A stretch of DNA of 47,999 nucleotides, taken from NCBI GenBank assembly GCA_030431515.1, contig JAUIIX010000018.1:1-47999 (forward strand). Reading direction: 5' to 3'. This DNA is from a bacterium (lineage in GTDB: Bacteria; Bacteroidota; Ignavibacteria; Kapaibacteriales; UBA2268). Positions 35,073 through 44,872 of the stretch are shown one piece after another; the stretch's first letter is position 1, and every line of letters starts with the position of its first letter. Both the position numbers and the translations under genes were made by a program. Under the pieces are notes generated by a model. The model had not been told where the DNA came from and made no database searches. It saw nothing but the letters and a program-made list of their open reading frames with translations.

Positions 35073-37083
35073 TTGGTAATGTTATAATAAATTTTGTGCC
35101 CTTATTGATTTCACTTTCAATGGCTATTTTTCCATTATGCCTTTCTATGAATTCATTAACTAATATTAAGCCCAGACCAGTTCCTTTCTCATTATTAGTA
35201 CCAGGTGTGGTATAATTTGTTCCAAAATTAAACAATTTATTTTGATTTTCCTTGCTAATACCAATACCAGTATCTTCTATTGTGATAACATTATTATTAT
35301 TTTCTTTATATGCTGATATAGTTATTTTGCCATTTTCTGGTGTAAATTTAATAGCATTACTTATAAGATTTCTTATAATTGTATTAATCATATTAGCATC
35401 TGCAGTAATATTATAATCATCACTTATATTATTGATTAAACTTATTTTCTTTAAATCTGCATTTGATTTCAATAGGAAAAATGAGTTCTTTACTAATAAT
35501 TGTAAATTAAAAGTTTCAGGGTTAAAATCTAATTTTCCTCTTTGTGATCTGGACCATGTAAGTAAACTATCTAATAAAGATTGAACAGAATTAGAAGAAT
35601 TGTATATATCTTCTATGCTTTCTTTTATTTCATTTTTATCAAACAAATCATAGTCCGTTGTCATTAATTCACTTGTGCTTTTGATTGCACCAATAGGATT
35701 TTTTAAATCATGTGCAATTATTGAAAAGAATTTATCTTTAGTGTGATTTGCTTCATCTAATAATTTATTTGCCTTTTCAAGTGCGTCATTTTTTTCATTT
35801 TGTAGAATTAATGATTTCTTCTGTAATCTTAAACGGGAATAAATAAGTACAATTAAAAATATAAATAAGATTATAATAAACAGAAATAAATACATTTTCT
35901 GTTCGTTTTTTTCTGCAAGCATCTTTCTTTCTTGCTTGTTTTTAACTATTTGTAAGTCTTTTAGAACTGATGCTACTTGTCCGGTTACACTTGATTCTAC
36001 TAAACTATCTTTTAGTTTATTGTATTTTTCAAAATATAATAAAGCAGAATCACTATTATTTAGTTTTTTGAAATAATTATATTGAAAATAGTATTTGTCC
36101 ATAAATAAATCAATTGATTCGAATTGTTTTATCAATTCATCATTTATATTAATTACAGAGTCAACTTTATCAATCTTGTTTAATTCTAAATAAACATAAG
36201 CTAGTTTGAAATTAATATCAATTATTTTTTTATTCCAACCCAATTTTTTCATTTCTAATAATGTTGTTTTGTAATATTCAATTGTTTTATCATATTCTTT
36301 TAGAGCAAAATAACTTTCACCAGTATGAAATAGAGTATATGGATAACCTTCTAACCAAGACCTATCCTCCTTAAAAAAATTGAGAGCTAAGTAATAATAT
36401 TCTAATGCTTTTTTATTATCTTTAACGTGTCTTCTATTAATATGACCAAGGTATAGATATATATGGTGGACTTTATCTTTAATATCATGTTTTTTGTAAT
36501 ATTCTAAAGCTAAATTCAGATAATGATTGGCACTATCAATTTGATTTAAATGTCCAAAACATAGACCGCTATTTTCGTATAATAATGGAAGTGAAATTGT
36601 TTCTAAAGAATCAGCATCTTTTATAAATCTGATTCCCTCTTGATAATGTTCTAATGCAAGATCCCAAAGTCCTTGGACATAAAACACGAATCCAATATCA
36701 GAATAGGTATAACCAACTGCTCCAATTTCATTTGTTTTAACAGAGTATTCCAAACATTTATAAAAATTTACCAAAGCAGAAGAAAAATCACTTTTATCAA
36801 ATGCATCTAAACCCATTATATTATAATAATCACGCGTAACTAAATCAAGTTTATAATGTGAAGATAATTCAACCCCATACTTTAAATAATATTTAGCAGA
36901 ATCATTATTAAAATATCTGTATTTTCTGTATAATTCAATTACATTAGTGTGATATTCTCTTGTATCTTTTGCCATATCCGAATATACTAAGTTCTTTAAA
37001 GAATCTATTTCTCGGTCTAACACTTTATGATTAGAGTATAAATTAGAACTAAATATTAAAATAATAAATAGATATTTTAACAC
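35062..37083 (-). CDS. TPR-containing sensor histidine kinase
   Basis: 673 aa. An N-terminal signal and a periplasmic-type TPR array (~80-365, for example ALEYYYLALNFFKEDR) precede a membrane segment (~398-418), a coiled coil, HisKA with FFSIIAHDLKNPIG (phospho-acceptor His458) and HATPase_c. The HATPase_c boxes are RNLISNAIKF (N572/N576), DTGIGIS (~604-610) and GTGLGL (~634-639). No receiver or DNA-binding domain is fused, and no response regulator gene lies in the window, so its partner is elsewhere. Start and the symporter stop overlap by one base (TAATG). Sensing of the transported substrate is possible; that is inference. Confidence 0.92.
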   Translation of the reverse strand: MLKYLFIILIFSSNLYSNHKVLDREIDSLKNLVYSDMAKDTREYHTNVIELYRKYRYFNNDSAKYYLKYGVELSSHYKLDLVTRDYYNIMGLDAFDKSDFSSALVNFYKCLEYSVKTNEIGAVGYTYSDIGFVFYVQGLWDLALEHYQEGIRFIKDADSLETISLPLLYENSGLCFGHLNQIDSANHYLNLALEYYKKHDIKDKVHHIYLYLGHINRRHVKDNKKALEYYYLALNFFKEDRSWLEGYPYTLFHTGESYFALKEYDKTIEYYKTTLLEMKKLGWNKKIIDINFKLAYVYLELNKIDKVDSVININDELIKQFESIDLFMDKYYFQYNYFKKLNNSDSALLYFEKYNKLKDSLVESSVTGQVASVLKDLQIVKNKQERKMLAEKNEQKMYLFLFIIILFIFLIVLIYSRLRLQKKSLILQNEKNDALEKANKLLDEANHTKDKFFSIIAHDLKNPIGAIKSTSELMTTDYDLFDKNEIKESIEDIYNSSNSVQSLLDSLLTWSRSQRGKLDFNPETFNLQLLVKNSFFLLKSNADLKKISLINNISDDYNITADANMINTIIRNLISNAIKFTPENGKITISAYKENNNNVITIEDTGIGISKENQNKLFNFGTNYTTPGTNNEKGTGLGLILVNEFIERHNGKIAIESEINKGTKFIITLPNEK

Positions 37084-38558
37084 TATTTTTCCTCCATACC
37101 GTTGATTGCAACTGCTACAGCTGCATCACCAGTTACGTTCGTTATAGTTCTAAGCATATCAAGTATTCTATCAACACCCAGAATAAGTGCAATACCTTGA
37201 GCAGGTATATGTACTGCATTGAGTATTAATACAAGCATAATAATACCAACTCCTGGGACAGGTGCTGTTCCAATTGATGCTAAAACTGCAGTAAATATTA
37301 TAGTTAGTTGTTCTGTTATATTCAAGTCAAGTCCATATACTTGTGCAATAAATATTGCGGCAACACCTTGGTAAAGTGCAGTTCCATCCATATTTATAGT
37401 TGCTCCAAGCGGAAGTACAAATCCACTGATTTGCTTTTTTACTCCTAAGTTGTTTTCTACACAATCGAAAGTAAGCGGTAGAGTAGCTGCACTTGAACTT
37501 GTAGAAAATGCGATTGCGTGTGCATTTCTCAATCCAGAAAAGAATCTTTTAAGTGATAGTTTGCTGAATATTTTTACTATCGACCCATAGACAATTGTTG
37601 TTTGGATTAGCAAAGCAATCACTACTGTAAGACAATACCAAATAAGAGTTTCAAGAATTTCAAATCCAAAATCTGCTATTGTGGCGGCTATGAGGGCGAA
37701 AACTCCTATAGGTGCTATTTTCATAAAAATATCAACCATTTTAATCATTGTCTGGCTGACACCTTCAAAGAAAATAATCACCGGTTCGCTATGTTTTTTA
37801 TCGAGATAAGTAAGAGTTATTCCAAATATAACTGCAAAAAATACTATTTGAAGCATATTACCAGAGGCAAGTGCATCGATTGGATTTTTAGGAACAATAT
37901 TTAAAAAGAAATCAACAATATCAATATCAAGGGTTTGGATTGCTTTATCCGCACTTTCATCTTCAAATGTACTAAGCAATCTATTTTTTGTTTCGCTATC
38001 TAATCTCTCACCTGGTCTAATCAAATTAGCAGCAACTAAACCAATAGTTATTGCAATTGCAGTTGTAGCTACATATAATCCAAAAGTCTTAGAGCCAATT
38101 CTTCCAAGTTTTTTAATATCACCTAAGGATGATGCACCCACTATAAGTGAAGCAACTACAAGTGGAATAGCTAAAAAACTTAATAAACGAATAAATAAAC
38201 TACCAATTGGTTTGATATGAGTCGCTATTGTTGGTAATTTCTTAATATCTTTTATATTTTCATATAAATCATAATTTTCATTTTTTAATACATTCAGAAC
38301 TAAGTTTTTCTTGTTATTCTTCTTAAAAAATTTAATAATAGCAATTTGGTCTTTATCGTTAAACTTAGCAAGTTCTTCATTTAATTCAAAAAAGCTGATT
38401 TCCTCCCAGTTGGAGATTACTTTATGAATGTTTTTTCCTTTGCTTTGATAAACAATTTCAATCTTATTGGAATCAACAGAAAACAACACTCCGAAGATTG
38501 TTCCAATGATTAATCCAAGAATAATTTGTATATGAAGAGGGAATTTGAATTTACTCAT
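37083..38558 (-). CDS. Dicarboxylate/amino acid:cation (DAACS) symporter
   Basis: 491 aa. The DAACS hallmarks are SSSAATLPLTF (~354-364), the ATINMDGTALYQG block (~386-398) and DRILDMLRTITNVTGD (~463-478). The family imports glutamate, aspartate or C4-dicarboxylates with Na+ or H+. It is longer than usual (about 420-440) because a hydrophilic stretch of ~75 residues (about 32-108, Lys/Asn/Glu-rich) is inserted between TM1 and TM2. First gene of a five-gene overlapping operon with a sensor kinase. Confidence 0.93.
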   Translation of the reverse strand: MSKFKFPLHIQIILGLIIGTIFGVLFSVDSNKIEIVYQSKGKNIHKVISNWEEISFFELNEELAKFNDKDQIAIIKFFKKNNKKNLVLNVLKNENYDLYENIKDIKKLPTIATHIKPIGSLFIRLLSFLAIPLVVASLIVGASSLGDIKKLGRIGSKTFGLYVATTAIAITIGLVAANLIRPGERLDSETKNRLLSTFEDESADKAIQTLDIDIVDFFLNIVPKNPIDALASGNMLQIVFFAVIFGITLTYLDKKHSEPVIIFFEGVSQTMIKMVDIFMKIAPIGVFALIAATIADFGFEILETLIWYCLTVVIALLIQTTIVYGSIVKIFSKLSLKRFFSGLRNAHAIAFSTSSSAATLPLTFDCVENNLGVKKQISGFVLPLGATINMDGTALYQGVAAIFIAQVYGLDLNITEQLTIIFTAVLASIGTAPVPGVGIIMLVLILNAVHIPAQGIALILGVDRILDMLRTITNVTGDAAVAVAINGMEEK

Positions 38559-38636
38559 TTTTTAAATTTTGCTTTATGCTAAATAATTAACACAATTTAA
38601 TAAATAAAATTTTTTAATCAAAACAAAACATTTGTC

Positions 38637-38667
38637 TTGTTTAATAGTCAATAGAATGATAATTTTG
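38637..38667 (+). promoter_or_regulatory. Bacteroidota-type promoter of gcvPA
   Basis: TTG at 38637-38639, a 20-base spacer, then TAATTTTG at 38660-38667 fit the TTG/TTTG-N19-21-TAnnTTTG consensus well. A GGAG ribosome-binding site at 38689-38692 precedes the ATG at 38699. Confidence 0.65.
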
Positions 38668-38698
38668 TAAAAAATAAATTTACATATTGGAGAAATAA

Positions 38699-40066
38699 AT
38701 GCCATTTATCCCAAGTTCTGATTTAGACAGAAACTTAATGCTTGAAAGAATTGGAGTTAACAATTTTGAAGACTTGATACAATGTATTCCAGCATCAGTA
38801 AAATTTAACGGAAACTTAAATCTTGCACCTCAATTATCTGAATATGAAGTAGAAAAGTTATTAAAAAAACATGCAAATAAAAATATTTCTACAGAAACTC
38901 ATACTTGTTTTATGGGTGGCGGTGCTTATGATAGGTTTATTCCTGCTATTGTTCCGAACACAATAGACAGAGCAGAATTTAGAACTGCATATACTCCTTA
39001 CCAAGCAGAAGTATCTCAAGGGACTCTTCAAGCTATGTATGAATTCCAATCTATGATTTGTGAATTAACTAAAATGGAAGTTGCAAACGCATCTCTTTAT
39101 GATGGTGCTTCTTCTCTTGCAGAAGCTTGTTTATTGGCTAATGCAGAAAATAAAAGAGATGAAATTATTTTTGTTGGTACTATTCATCCTAATTATATTG
39201 AAGTAGTTAAGACTGTTTGTGATGGTAGAAATCTTACATTCAAATATATTAAAAATGAAGATGGTACTGCTGATATTGAGAAATTAAAAAATACAATTAG
39301 TGAAAATACAAGTGCTGTTATTATTCAACAACCTAACTTCTATGGTAACTTAGAAGATGTGTATGAAATTGAAAAAATCACTCATAGTATTAACAAAACA
39401 TTATTCATAGTAGTTGCTGATATTACTTCTTTAGCTATTATCGACCCACCAGGGAATTACAATGCAGACGTTGTAGTTGGCGAAGGACAGGGCTTAGGAA
39501 TATCATTAAGTTATGGTGGTCCTTATTTAGGAATTTTCGCTTGTAAAGAAAAATTTATTAGAAAACTACCAGGTAGAATTTGTGGTAAAACTGTTGATCA
39601 AGAAGGTAAAGATGGTTTTGTACTAACTTTACAAACAAGAGAGCAGCAAATAAAAAGAGAGAAAGCAACTTCTAATATCTGTACTAACCAAGGTTTATTT
39701 ATGTTGGCTGCTACAGTCTATATGGAAACTATGGGTAGAGAAGGATTGAAAGAAGTAGCATATAACTCTTACCAAAATGCTCATTATTTGGAAAGCGAAA
39801 TTTCAAAAATTGAAGGATTTTCTTTAGCAAATAATAAACCTTATTTGTATGAATTCTGTGTTAAAACTCCTGTTGACCCTCAAATAATAATAGATGAAGC
39901 AATTAATAACGGCTTCTTAGCAGGTATTAACACTAAAATTACTGGTGATAGTGATATGCATGGATTATTGATTGCGGTTACAGAGAAAAGAGATAAAGAA
40001 GAAATGGATTCTTTTGTAAATTTTTTAAAACAATTTGCTAAAGAAGAAGAATTATTGTTAGTTTAG
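38699..40066 (+). CDS. gcvPA: Glycine dehydrogenase (decarboxylating) subunit 1
   Basis: 455 aa, full length for the N-terminal half of the split P-protein. Recognisable blocks: MPFIPSSDLDRNLMLERIGV at the start, FMGGGAYDRFIPAIVP, YTPYQAEVSQGTLQAMYEFQ, SLYDGASSLAEACL, VGEGQGLGISLSYGGPYLG, GKDGFVLTLQTREQQIKREK. The P-protein decarboxylates glycine and passes aminomethyl to the lipoyl H-protein. The PLP lysine is on subunit 2 (gcvPB), which is not in this window. It has a good promoter and ribosome-binding site and is followed by an FtsB-like gene after 30 bp. Confidence 0.97.
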   Translation: MPFIPSSDLDRNLMLERIGVNNFEDLIQCIPASVKFNGNLNLAPQLSEYEVEKLLKKHANKNISTETHTCFMGGGAYDRFIPAIVPNTIDRAEFRTAYTPYQAEVSQGTLQAMYEFQSMICELTKMEVANASLYDGASSLAEACLLANAENKRDEIIFVGTIHPNYIEVVKTVCDGRNLTFKYIKNEDGTADIEKLKNTISENTSAVIIQQPNFYGNLEDVYEIEKITHSINKTLFIVVADITSLAIIDPPGNYNADVVVGEGQGLGISLSYGGPYLGIFACKEKFIRKLPGRICGKTVDQEGKDGFVLTLQTREQQIKREKATSNICTNQGLFMLAATVYMETMGREGLKEVAYNSYQNAHYLESEISKIEGFSLANNKPYLYEFCVKTPVDPQIIIDEAINNGFLAGINTKITGDSDMHGLLIAVTEKRDKEEMDSFVNFLKQFAKEEELLLV

Positions 40067-40096
40067 TATTTTATTTCTAATAAAAATTAAAGATAA

Positions 40097-40417
40097 ATGG
40101 ATAAAGAACGGATAATAGGCAAACTAACACAAAGTTCAAAGAAAAAGCATCTAATTGTTGGTAGTGTTTTATTAACTTTAATTTTTCTTTATCTAATGTT
40201 TTCAGATTTTGGATTAATAACAAGATTTTCTTTAATGTACAAAAAAAGTACAATTGAAGAAAGAATTGCAAATGAACTCCAAGATGTTGAAGATTTAAAA
40301 AGACAAAAAGTCAATCTGATTAAAGATACAATCGAGATTGAACGAACTGCGAGAGAAAAATATGGTTACGTAAAAGAAAATGAAACTATTTACGTTATCA
40401 AGTCAGATGATGAATAA
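40097..40417 (+). CDS. FtsB/DivIC-like septum formation initiator
   Basis: 106 aa: a short N-terminal cytoplasmic part, one membrane segment (~17-38, HLIVGSVLLTLIFLYLMFSD) and a coiled coil (STIEERIANELQDVEDLKRQ). It ends with TAREKYGYVKENETIYVI, the conserved terminal block of the FtsB/DivIC family. These single-pass proteins link divisome components through a periplasmic coiled coil. The cobalamin riboswitch P1 strand begins at its stop codon. Confidence 0.87.
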   Translation: MDKERIIGKLTQSSKKKHLIVGSVLLTLIFLYLMFSDFGLITRFSLMYKKSTIEERIANELQDVEDLKRQKVNLIKDTIEIERTAREKYGYVKENETIYVIKSDDE

Positions 40418-40589
40418 ATTAATAGAATTGAGATAAAAATTATCTCGGAAGTTAGGTGAAATTCCTACACGGTTCCGCCGCTGTAATGACTGACAAATAT
40501 TATATGCTTTCAATAGCAACCACTGGAGTATTTCTCTGGGAAGGTATAATAAGAGGATGAAGTCTAAGTCAGAAGACCTCTATTAATTT
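40416..40589 (+). promoter_or_regulatory. Cobalamin (B12) riboswitch
   Basis: The conserved core is clear: GGAAGTTAGGTGAAATTCC followed by ACACGGTTCCGCCGCTGTAA (about 40447-40485), and the B12-box region AAGTCAGAAGACCTC (about 40566-40580). The 5' strand AAATTAATAGA (40416-40426) pairs perfectly over 11 bp with TCTATTAATTT (40579-40589) as the closing stem. It should sense adenosyl- or methylcobalamin and switch off the four-gene operon downstream when B12 is abundant. Confidence 0.95.
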
Positions 40590-40620
40590 CTCATTTTTAT
40601 TCTGCGGAAAACAGAATTAA

Positions 40621-40655
40621 TGAGGGCTATCCTTAAAATAGATCCTCAAATTTTT
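40621..40655 (+). terminator. Likely riboswitch expression-platform terminator
   Basis: TGAGG (40621-40625) and CTAT (40627-40630) pair with ATAG (40638-40641) and CCTCA (40644-40648), followed by five Ts. A second small hairpin (ATTCTG/CAGAAT) lies just upstream near 40600-40616. Position between the aptamer and the first gene suggests transcription attenuation by bound cobalamin. Confidence 0.65.
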
Positions 40656-40677
40656 AATTATTTAATAGGTGTTATTT

Positions 40678-43029
40678 ATGAGTAAATTCAATTTACTACT
40701 ATTAGGAGCAGTTTTCTTGCTTTCTTTTAGCAATTCACATTCAAAATATGTTAATTATAGCAATTTTGAAAAACAAGCAGCGAGTTTCAATCCAGTATAT
40801 TCATTTCATTATGGAACTGTAACTCACGTCTTTAGTGCAGGAATAGATGTAAATGGAGATGGTATTATTCAAGGACCAAACTTGGATTATAGACCATTTT
40901 GGTGGACGATTGGAAAAGCAGGGAATGAATTTAAATTCAATTTAATGAAGCAAATTGATGCTTTTCAATCTGTAGCAGAAAATTTTAAACCAGCTGTTGA
41001 TTATCAAAATCAAATAATATATCTACCTCTCAAAACTAAAATTTCCTCTTATAATATCCTTACTACAAACTTAATAGAGGATGTAGTTTTAGAAGCTAAT
41101 GTTCAAGCAATCGCTTTAGCAGGATCACATTTATTAGTTGTTGAGAAAGGAACTCTTAATGAAGATACAGGCGATTACGAAAATTGTAAATTGTTAGTTT
41201 TTGATACTAAAACATCTACTATTTTACAAGAAATGCCTTTAAATAATAATACTCAAGACTTAGTGTATTATTTAACTGCTGAACAAGAAATAGCTGTTGC
41301 TTTTTTATCTGCTAATCATGAAACTGGTGAAGACGCATCGGTAATGTATGGTATTTTACCTCACGCTGGAATGCCAACTTTTGAAACTTTAGAATTAGAT
41401 AATACTGTTTCTTCCTTTATTGATTTTAATAATTCAATCTATATTTCTTATTCAGATTCTCCGGAAATCACTAAATTAGAAATCGATGGAACTGTTAGTA
41501 AATTAAGTAATGGTTTAGTTTCTAACGGTAATAATATACATGGTACAAGATATATGACAAAGGACAATAAAGACTTAGTATTATTAACAACTAATAATGA
41601 CATTAGATATATAGACTCATTAGATAATATTGACTTTATTTCTGATTTTACTACTAATGAATATTTTGAACCTAATAGAATTAGTTTTTGGAATAATGAG
41701 AACGTACTTTTATTCGATGCAAGCGATAAAGATAATTCTTTAGTAAGAATTGGCAAGCCAAATACTGATGATATTCCAAAAATTAATTATGCTAAAGTCG
41801 GAAAACAACCATCTAAAATAGTTTATTCAAAATCAAATGACACTTATAATATCTTTTGTTTAGGTCAAGATGCTAATTTCAATGGTGAATTTGACGCTGG
41901 AGATGAAAAACCATCTTGGTGGACAATCAAAGGTCAAGGATCAATAGCAATTACTAAGAAAGTATTTGAATTTGAAATGGGTGATTTAAAATTCCCAACC
42001 AAATTAGCTTATGATAGTGAAATAGATGTTGTATATATTCCTCATAATGGTAGAATATCTTCTTATGATGTATTAAATTATACATTAATAGAAGAATCAG
42101 TAGCAGAAGTTGATGCTATTTCTGTTGATTTGGCGGGTCCTCATTTAATGTTTTCTGTTAGAAATGATGGTTCTACTGACCAAGTAGAAGTATTTGATAG
42201 AGAAAATAGTAATATTTTACAAAAAATAGATGCTGGTGAAAATGTACTCGAAGCTAAGTATTTCCAAAATTCAGGTGCCTTTGGAATTGCCTTTTTGAAT
42301 GAAGGTACTTTTGGTCAGAAAGATGCTTCTATAATGTATGGGCAATTACCTCATACTCAAACTCCTACATTAAAAGAAGTAATAATCGGTAGCACTGGTA
42401 ATGATATTGATTATTTGAATGGAGCAATTGGTGCAGTTGCAAATGGTTCTCATCAAGTTACTTTTATTAATTATAATACAGATCAAGTATTACAATTACC
42501 TACTGGTACCAGTGGATTTAATGGTCCAAGAAATGTTAAGTTAGTAGCCGAAAACGGAGATATTACTTCAATGGTTTCTACTTATGATGGTGATTTAAGA
42601 CTTTTATTAGGCGATGGACTTAATGGTGTAGTTAAATTAAAAGGTAAAGTTGAAGATTTTTATATTGACATTGAACGAGAATTTTTAATGGCTACTGTTA
42701 TTAATAATAATGATTATAGCCCATCTAACGAAGTTGCTTATTCTGGTCAATTAATAACAAGTGTAGAAGATAATATAAATGAGACAAAAAGTGAAATAGT
42801 TGTTTATCCTAATCCTACTACTGACTTCATTTATGTTAGACAAGAACAATCTTTAAATTCTAATATCGAGATTTATGATATTACAGGGTCTAAAGTTTAT
42901 TCTCAAGATTTTACAGGTGCAGTTGCAAAAGTAGAAATTAGTAATTTGAATTTAACTAATGGTACTTACATTGTTAAATTAACAAATGAACTTGGAATTA
43001 AAACTTCTAAATTTAATGTTATTGATTAA
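40678..43029 (+). CDS. Riboswitch-controlled T9SS-anchored propeller-like protein
   Basis: 783 aa from the ATG at 40678; an upstream GTG at 40669 would add three residues, but the ATG has a better AGG spacing and gives a clean signal peptide (LLLLGAVFLLSFSNSHS). Two homologous halves are visible. Each starts with an Asp/Asn-rich loop and a WWTI block (DVNGDGIIQ...FWWTIGK; DANFNGEFDAGD...SWWTIKG). Each continues with ISSYN/DVL, LAG(S/P)HL and a DASV/IMYGxLPH block. The C-terminus from VYPNPTTDF is a T9SS sorting domain. Control by a B12 riboswitch and the neighbouring receptor imply surface cobalamin capture; binding is inferred. Confidence 0.85.
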   Translation: MSKFNLLLLGAVFLLSFSNSHSKYVNYSNFEKQAASFNPVYSFHYGTVTHVFSAGIDVNGDGIIQGPNLDYRPFWWTIGKAGNEFKFNLMKQIDAFQSVAENFKPAVDYQNQIIYLPLKTKISSYNILTTNLIEDVVLEANVQAIALAGSHLLVVEKGTLNEDTGDYENCKLLVFDTKTSTILQEMPLNNNTQDLVYYLTAEQEIAVAFLSANHETGEDASVMYGILPHAGMPTFETLELDNTVSSFIDFNNSIYISYSDSPEITKLEIDGTVSKLSNGLVSNGNNIHGTRYMTKDNKDLVLLTTNNDIRYIDSLDNIDFISDFTTNEYFEPNRISFWNNENVLLFDASDKDNSLVRIGKPNTDDIPKINYAKVGKQPSKIVYSKSNDTYNIFCLGQDANFNGEFDAGDEKPSWWTIKGQGSIAITKKVFEFEMGDLKFPTKLAYDSEIDVVYIPHNGRISSYDVLNYTLIEESVAEVDAISVDLAGPHLMFSVRNDGSTDQVEVFDRENSNILQKIDAGENVLEAKYFQNSGAFGIAFLNEGTFGQKDASIMYGQLPHTQTPTLKEVIIGSTGNDIDYLNGAIGAVANGSHQVTFINYNTDQVLQLPTGTSGFNGPRNVKLVAENGDITSMVSTYDGDLRLLLGDGLNGVVKLKGKVEDFYIDIEREFLMATVINNNDYSPSNEVAYSGQLITSVEDNINETKSEIVVYPNPTTDFIYVRQEQSLNSNIEIYDITGSKVYSQDFTGAVAKVEISNLNLTNGTYIVKLTNELGIKTSKFNVID

Positions 43030-44872
43030 TCTATTTATTATATTAAGTGTCTTGTTCGCAGAGCAAGACACTTTAATATATAACATTGAAGATATTACTA
43101 TCCAATCTGACAAGCATAAATTAAGCAAAATAATAATTAATGAAAGCGATATTATGAAAAGAAATTCTACAGATATTGCTGATGCAATTAATGGACAAAA
43201 TGGAATTTCTATTCGTGATTATGGTGGTGCTGGTGGTATGAAAATGATTTCCTTACGTGCTTCAACAGCCAATCAAATTGCCTATATATATGATGGATTT
43301 AAAATAAATGATAAAAGTTCTGGTTCAGTTAATTCTGCATTATTTAATACTAATAATATTTCAAGTATAGAAATAGATAAAACTGGTACATCAAGTATTT
43401 ATGGTAGCAATTCATTATTTGGTAATATTATATTTAATTCCAAAATTCCTCAAAATAAACAAATAAACTTTAATATTGGTTCCTTTAATAATTATGCGGC
43501 ATCTGTAGTTTACCCAATTAATAATACTACATCAATTTCATTTGATTATAAAAATAATACTGCTAACTATCCAATAAAAATAATATTAAATAATAAAGAA
43601 GAAGAATTAGAACGAAACAACAGTAAATTAATTAATTATAATTTTAATTTCACTAAATTATTTATTAACAACAATATATCACATAAAATCAGATATTTCT
43701 TTAATTATAATGAACAAGGTATTCCTGGTGCTGTTTTACAAGATAAATTAGAAAATACAAACGCAAAACTTACTACAAATAATAATTATTTATATTATAA
43801 TAATTATATTAAATTAGATGATTACACAATCAATAATGGTTTTTTCTATAATTACTCAGAATTAAATTATAAAGATACTTTAAATAAATTATTTAATAAA
43901 AATGGAATAGATAATAATTACTTTACAAATAATGTTCAATTATTTAGTGAATTAATTAATAATAATAATTTAATAAATTATAGATTACGAATTGATAATG
44001 ATTATACTTATCTTAGAGGAGATAATTTATTAAATAATTCAAACATTGAAGGAAATATATTTGGTGCATCTCTTAATTTTGATAAAGTATTTGAAATAAA
44101 TAAATATAAATTATTAATTAATTTTGGTGCAAGATATGATATAATAAATTATACTAAAAATAATATCTCTCCATTGCTATCGATTACCTTTTTATCTGAT
44201 GCTATTAAAAGTACAATTTCTTATTCAAGAAATTTTCGTGCACCAAGTTTTAATGAAATGTATTATCTGAATTTTGGAAATAGTAATTTAAAACCTGAAC
44301 TATCAAATTCAATTAATTTTTATAATAAAATTAATATTAATAAACATTTTACTTTAAATATAAATCCATATTATTCAATAATAGATGATTATATTCAGTC
44401 AATACCTATTTCACCAGTTGTGTGGAGTGCTTCTAACTTAGAAAAAGTAAATAACTATGGATTAGAAAGTGAATTAGTTTTTAATTATAAAAAATTAAAT
44501 ATTAATTTTAATTACACATATCAGAAAGCTAAGTTTATAGAAAATACTATTTTAAATAATACAGATTTGCCTTATATTCCAAATGAATTAATTAGTTCTA
44601 ATATTTATTTCGAACATAAAATAGTAAACACTAATTTATTATTAAATTATAATTCATTTAGATATTACAATCAAGGCAATGATGTTAATTCTGTTATTGA
44701 TTCTTTTTTATTATTAGATTTAGTTTTTAATAAATTAATAAAAATTAATAAAAATGAATTTAAAATTATTTTCTCAATTAAGAATATATTAGATTCTGAG
44801 TATCAAATAATAAATAATTTCCCAATGCCTGGAATTAATTTTCTATTAACTTTAAATTATGGATTAAAATGA
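43016..44872 (+). CDS. btuB: BtuB-like TonB-dependent receptor
   Basis: 618 aa from the ATG at 43016, which gives a good signal (LLINLFIILSVLFA); an in-frame ATG at 42986 exists but lies deep inside the upstream gene. The plug domain shows DIADAINGQNGISIRDYGGA, IAYIYDGFKIND and GTSSIYGSNSLFGNIIF. The barrel contains the typical FRAPSFNEMYYLNFGNSNLKPE block and ends in an aromatic/Leu strand. Outer membrane uptake of cobalamin using TonB energy is inferred from the riboswitch. The protein is exceptionally Asn/Ile-rich and the DNA more AT-rich than gcvPA. Start overlaps the previous gene by 14 bp. Confidence 0.9.
   Translation: MLLINLFIILSVLFAEQDTLIYNIEDITIQSDKHKLSKIIINESDIMKRNSTDIADAINGQNGISIRDYGGAGGMKMISLRASTANQIAYIYDGFKINDKSSGSVNSALFNTNNISSIEIDKTGTSSIYGSNSLFGNIIFNSKIPQNKQINFNIGSFNNYAASVVYPINNTTSISFDYKNNTANYPIKIILNNKEEELERNNSKLINYNFNFTKLFINNNISHKIRYFFNYNEQGIPGAVLQDKLENTNAKLTTNNNYLYYNNYIKLDDYTINNGFFYNYSELNYKDTLNKLFNKNGIDNNYFTNNVQLFSELINNNNLINYRLRIDNDYTYLRGDNLLNNSNIEGNIFGASLNFDKVFEINKYKLLINFGARYDIINYTKNNISPLLSITFLSDAIKSTISYSRNFRAPSFNEMYYLNFGNSNLKPELSNSINFYNKININKHFTLNINPYYSIIDDYIQSIPISPVVWSASNLEKVNNYGLESELVFNYKKLNINFNYTYQKAKFIENTILNNTDLPYIPNELISSNIYFEHKIVNTNLLLNYNSFRYYNQGNDVNSVIDSFLLLDLVFNKLIKINKNEFKIIFSIKNILDSEYQIINNFPMPGINFLLTLNYGLK

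Noticed and set aside
42986-43015. Upstream ATG extension of the TonB receptor gene
   Set aside because: It would overlap the previous gene by 44 bp and add a charged stretch in front of an otherwise good signal peptide; the ATG at 43016 is preferred.
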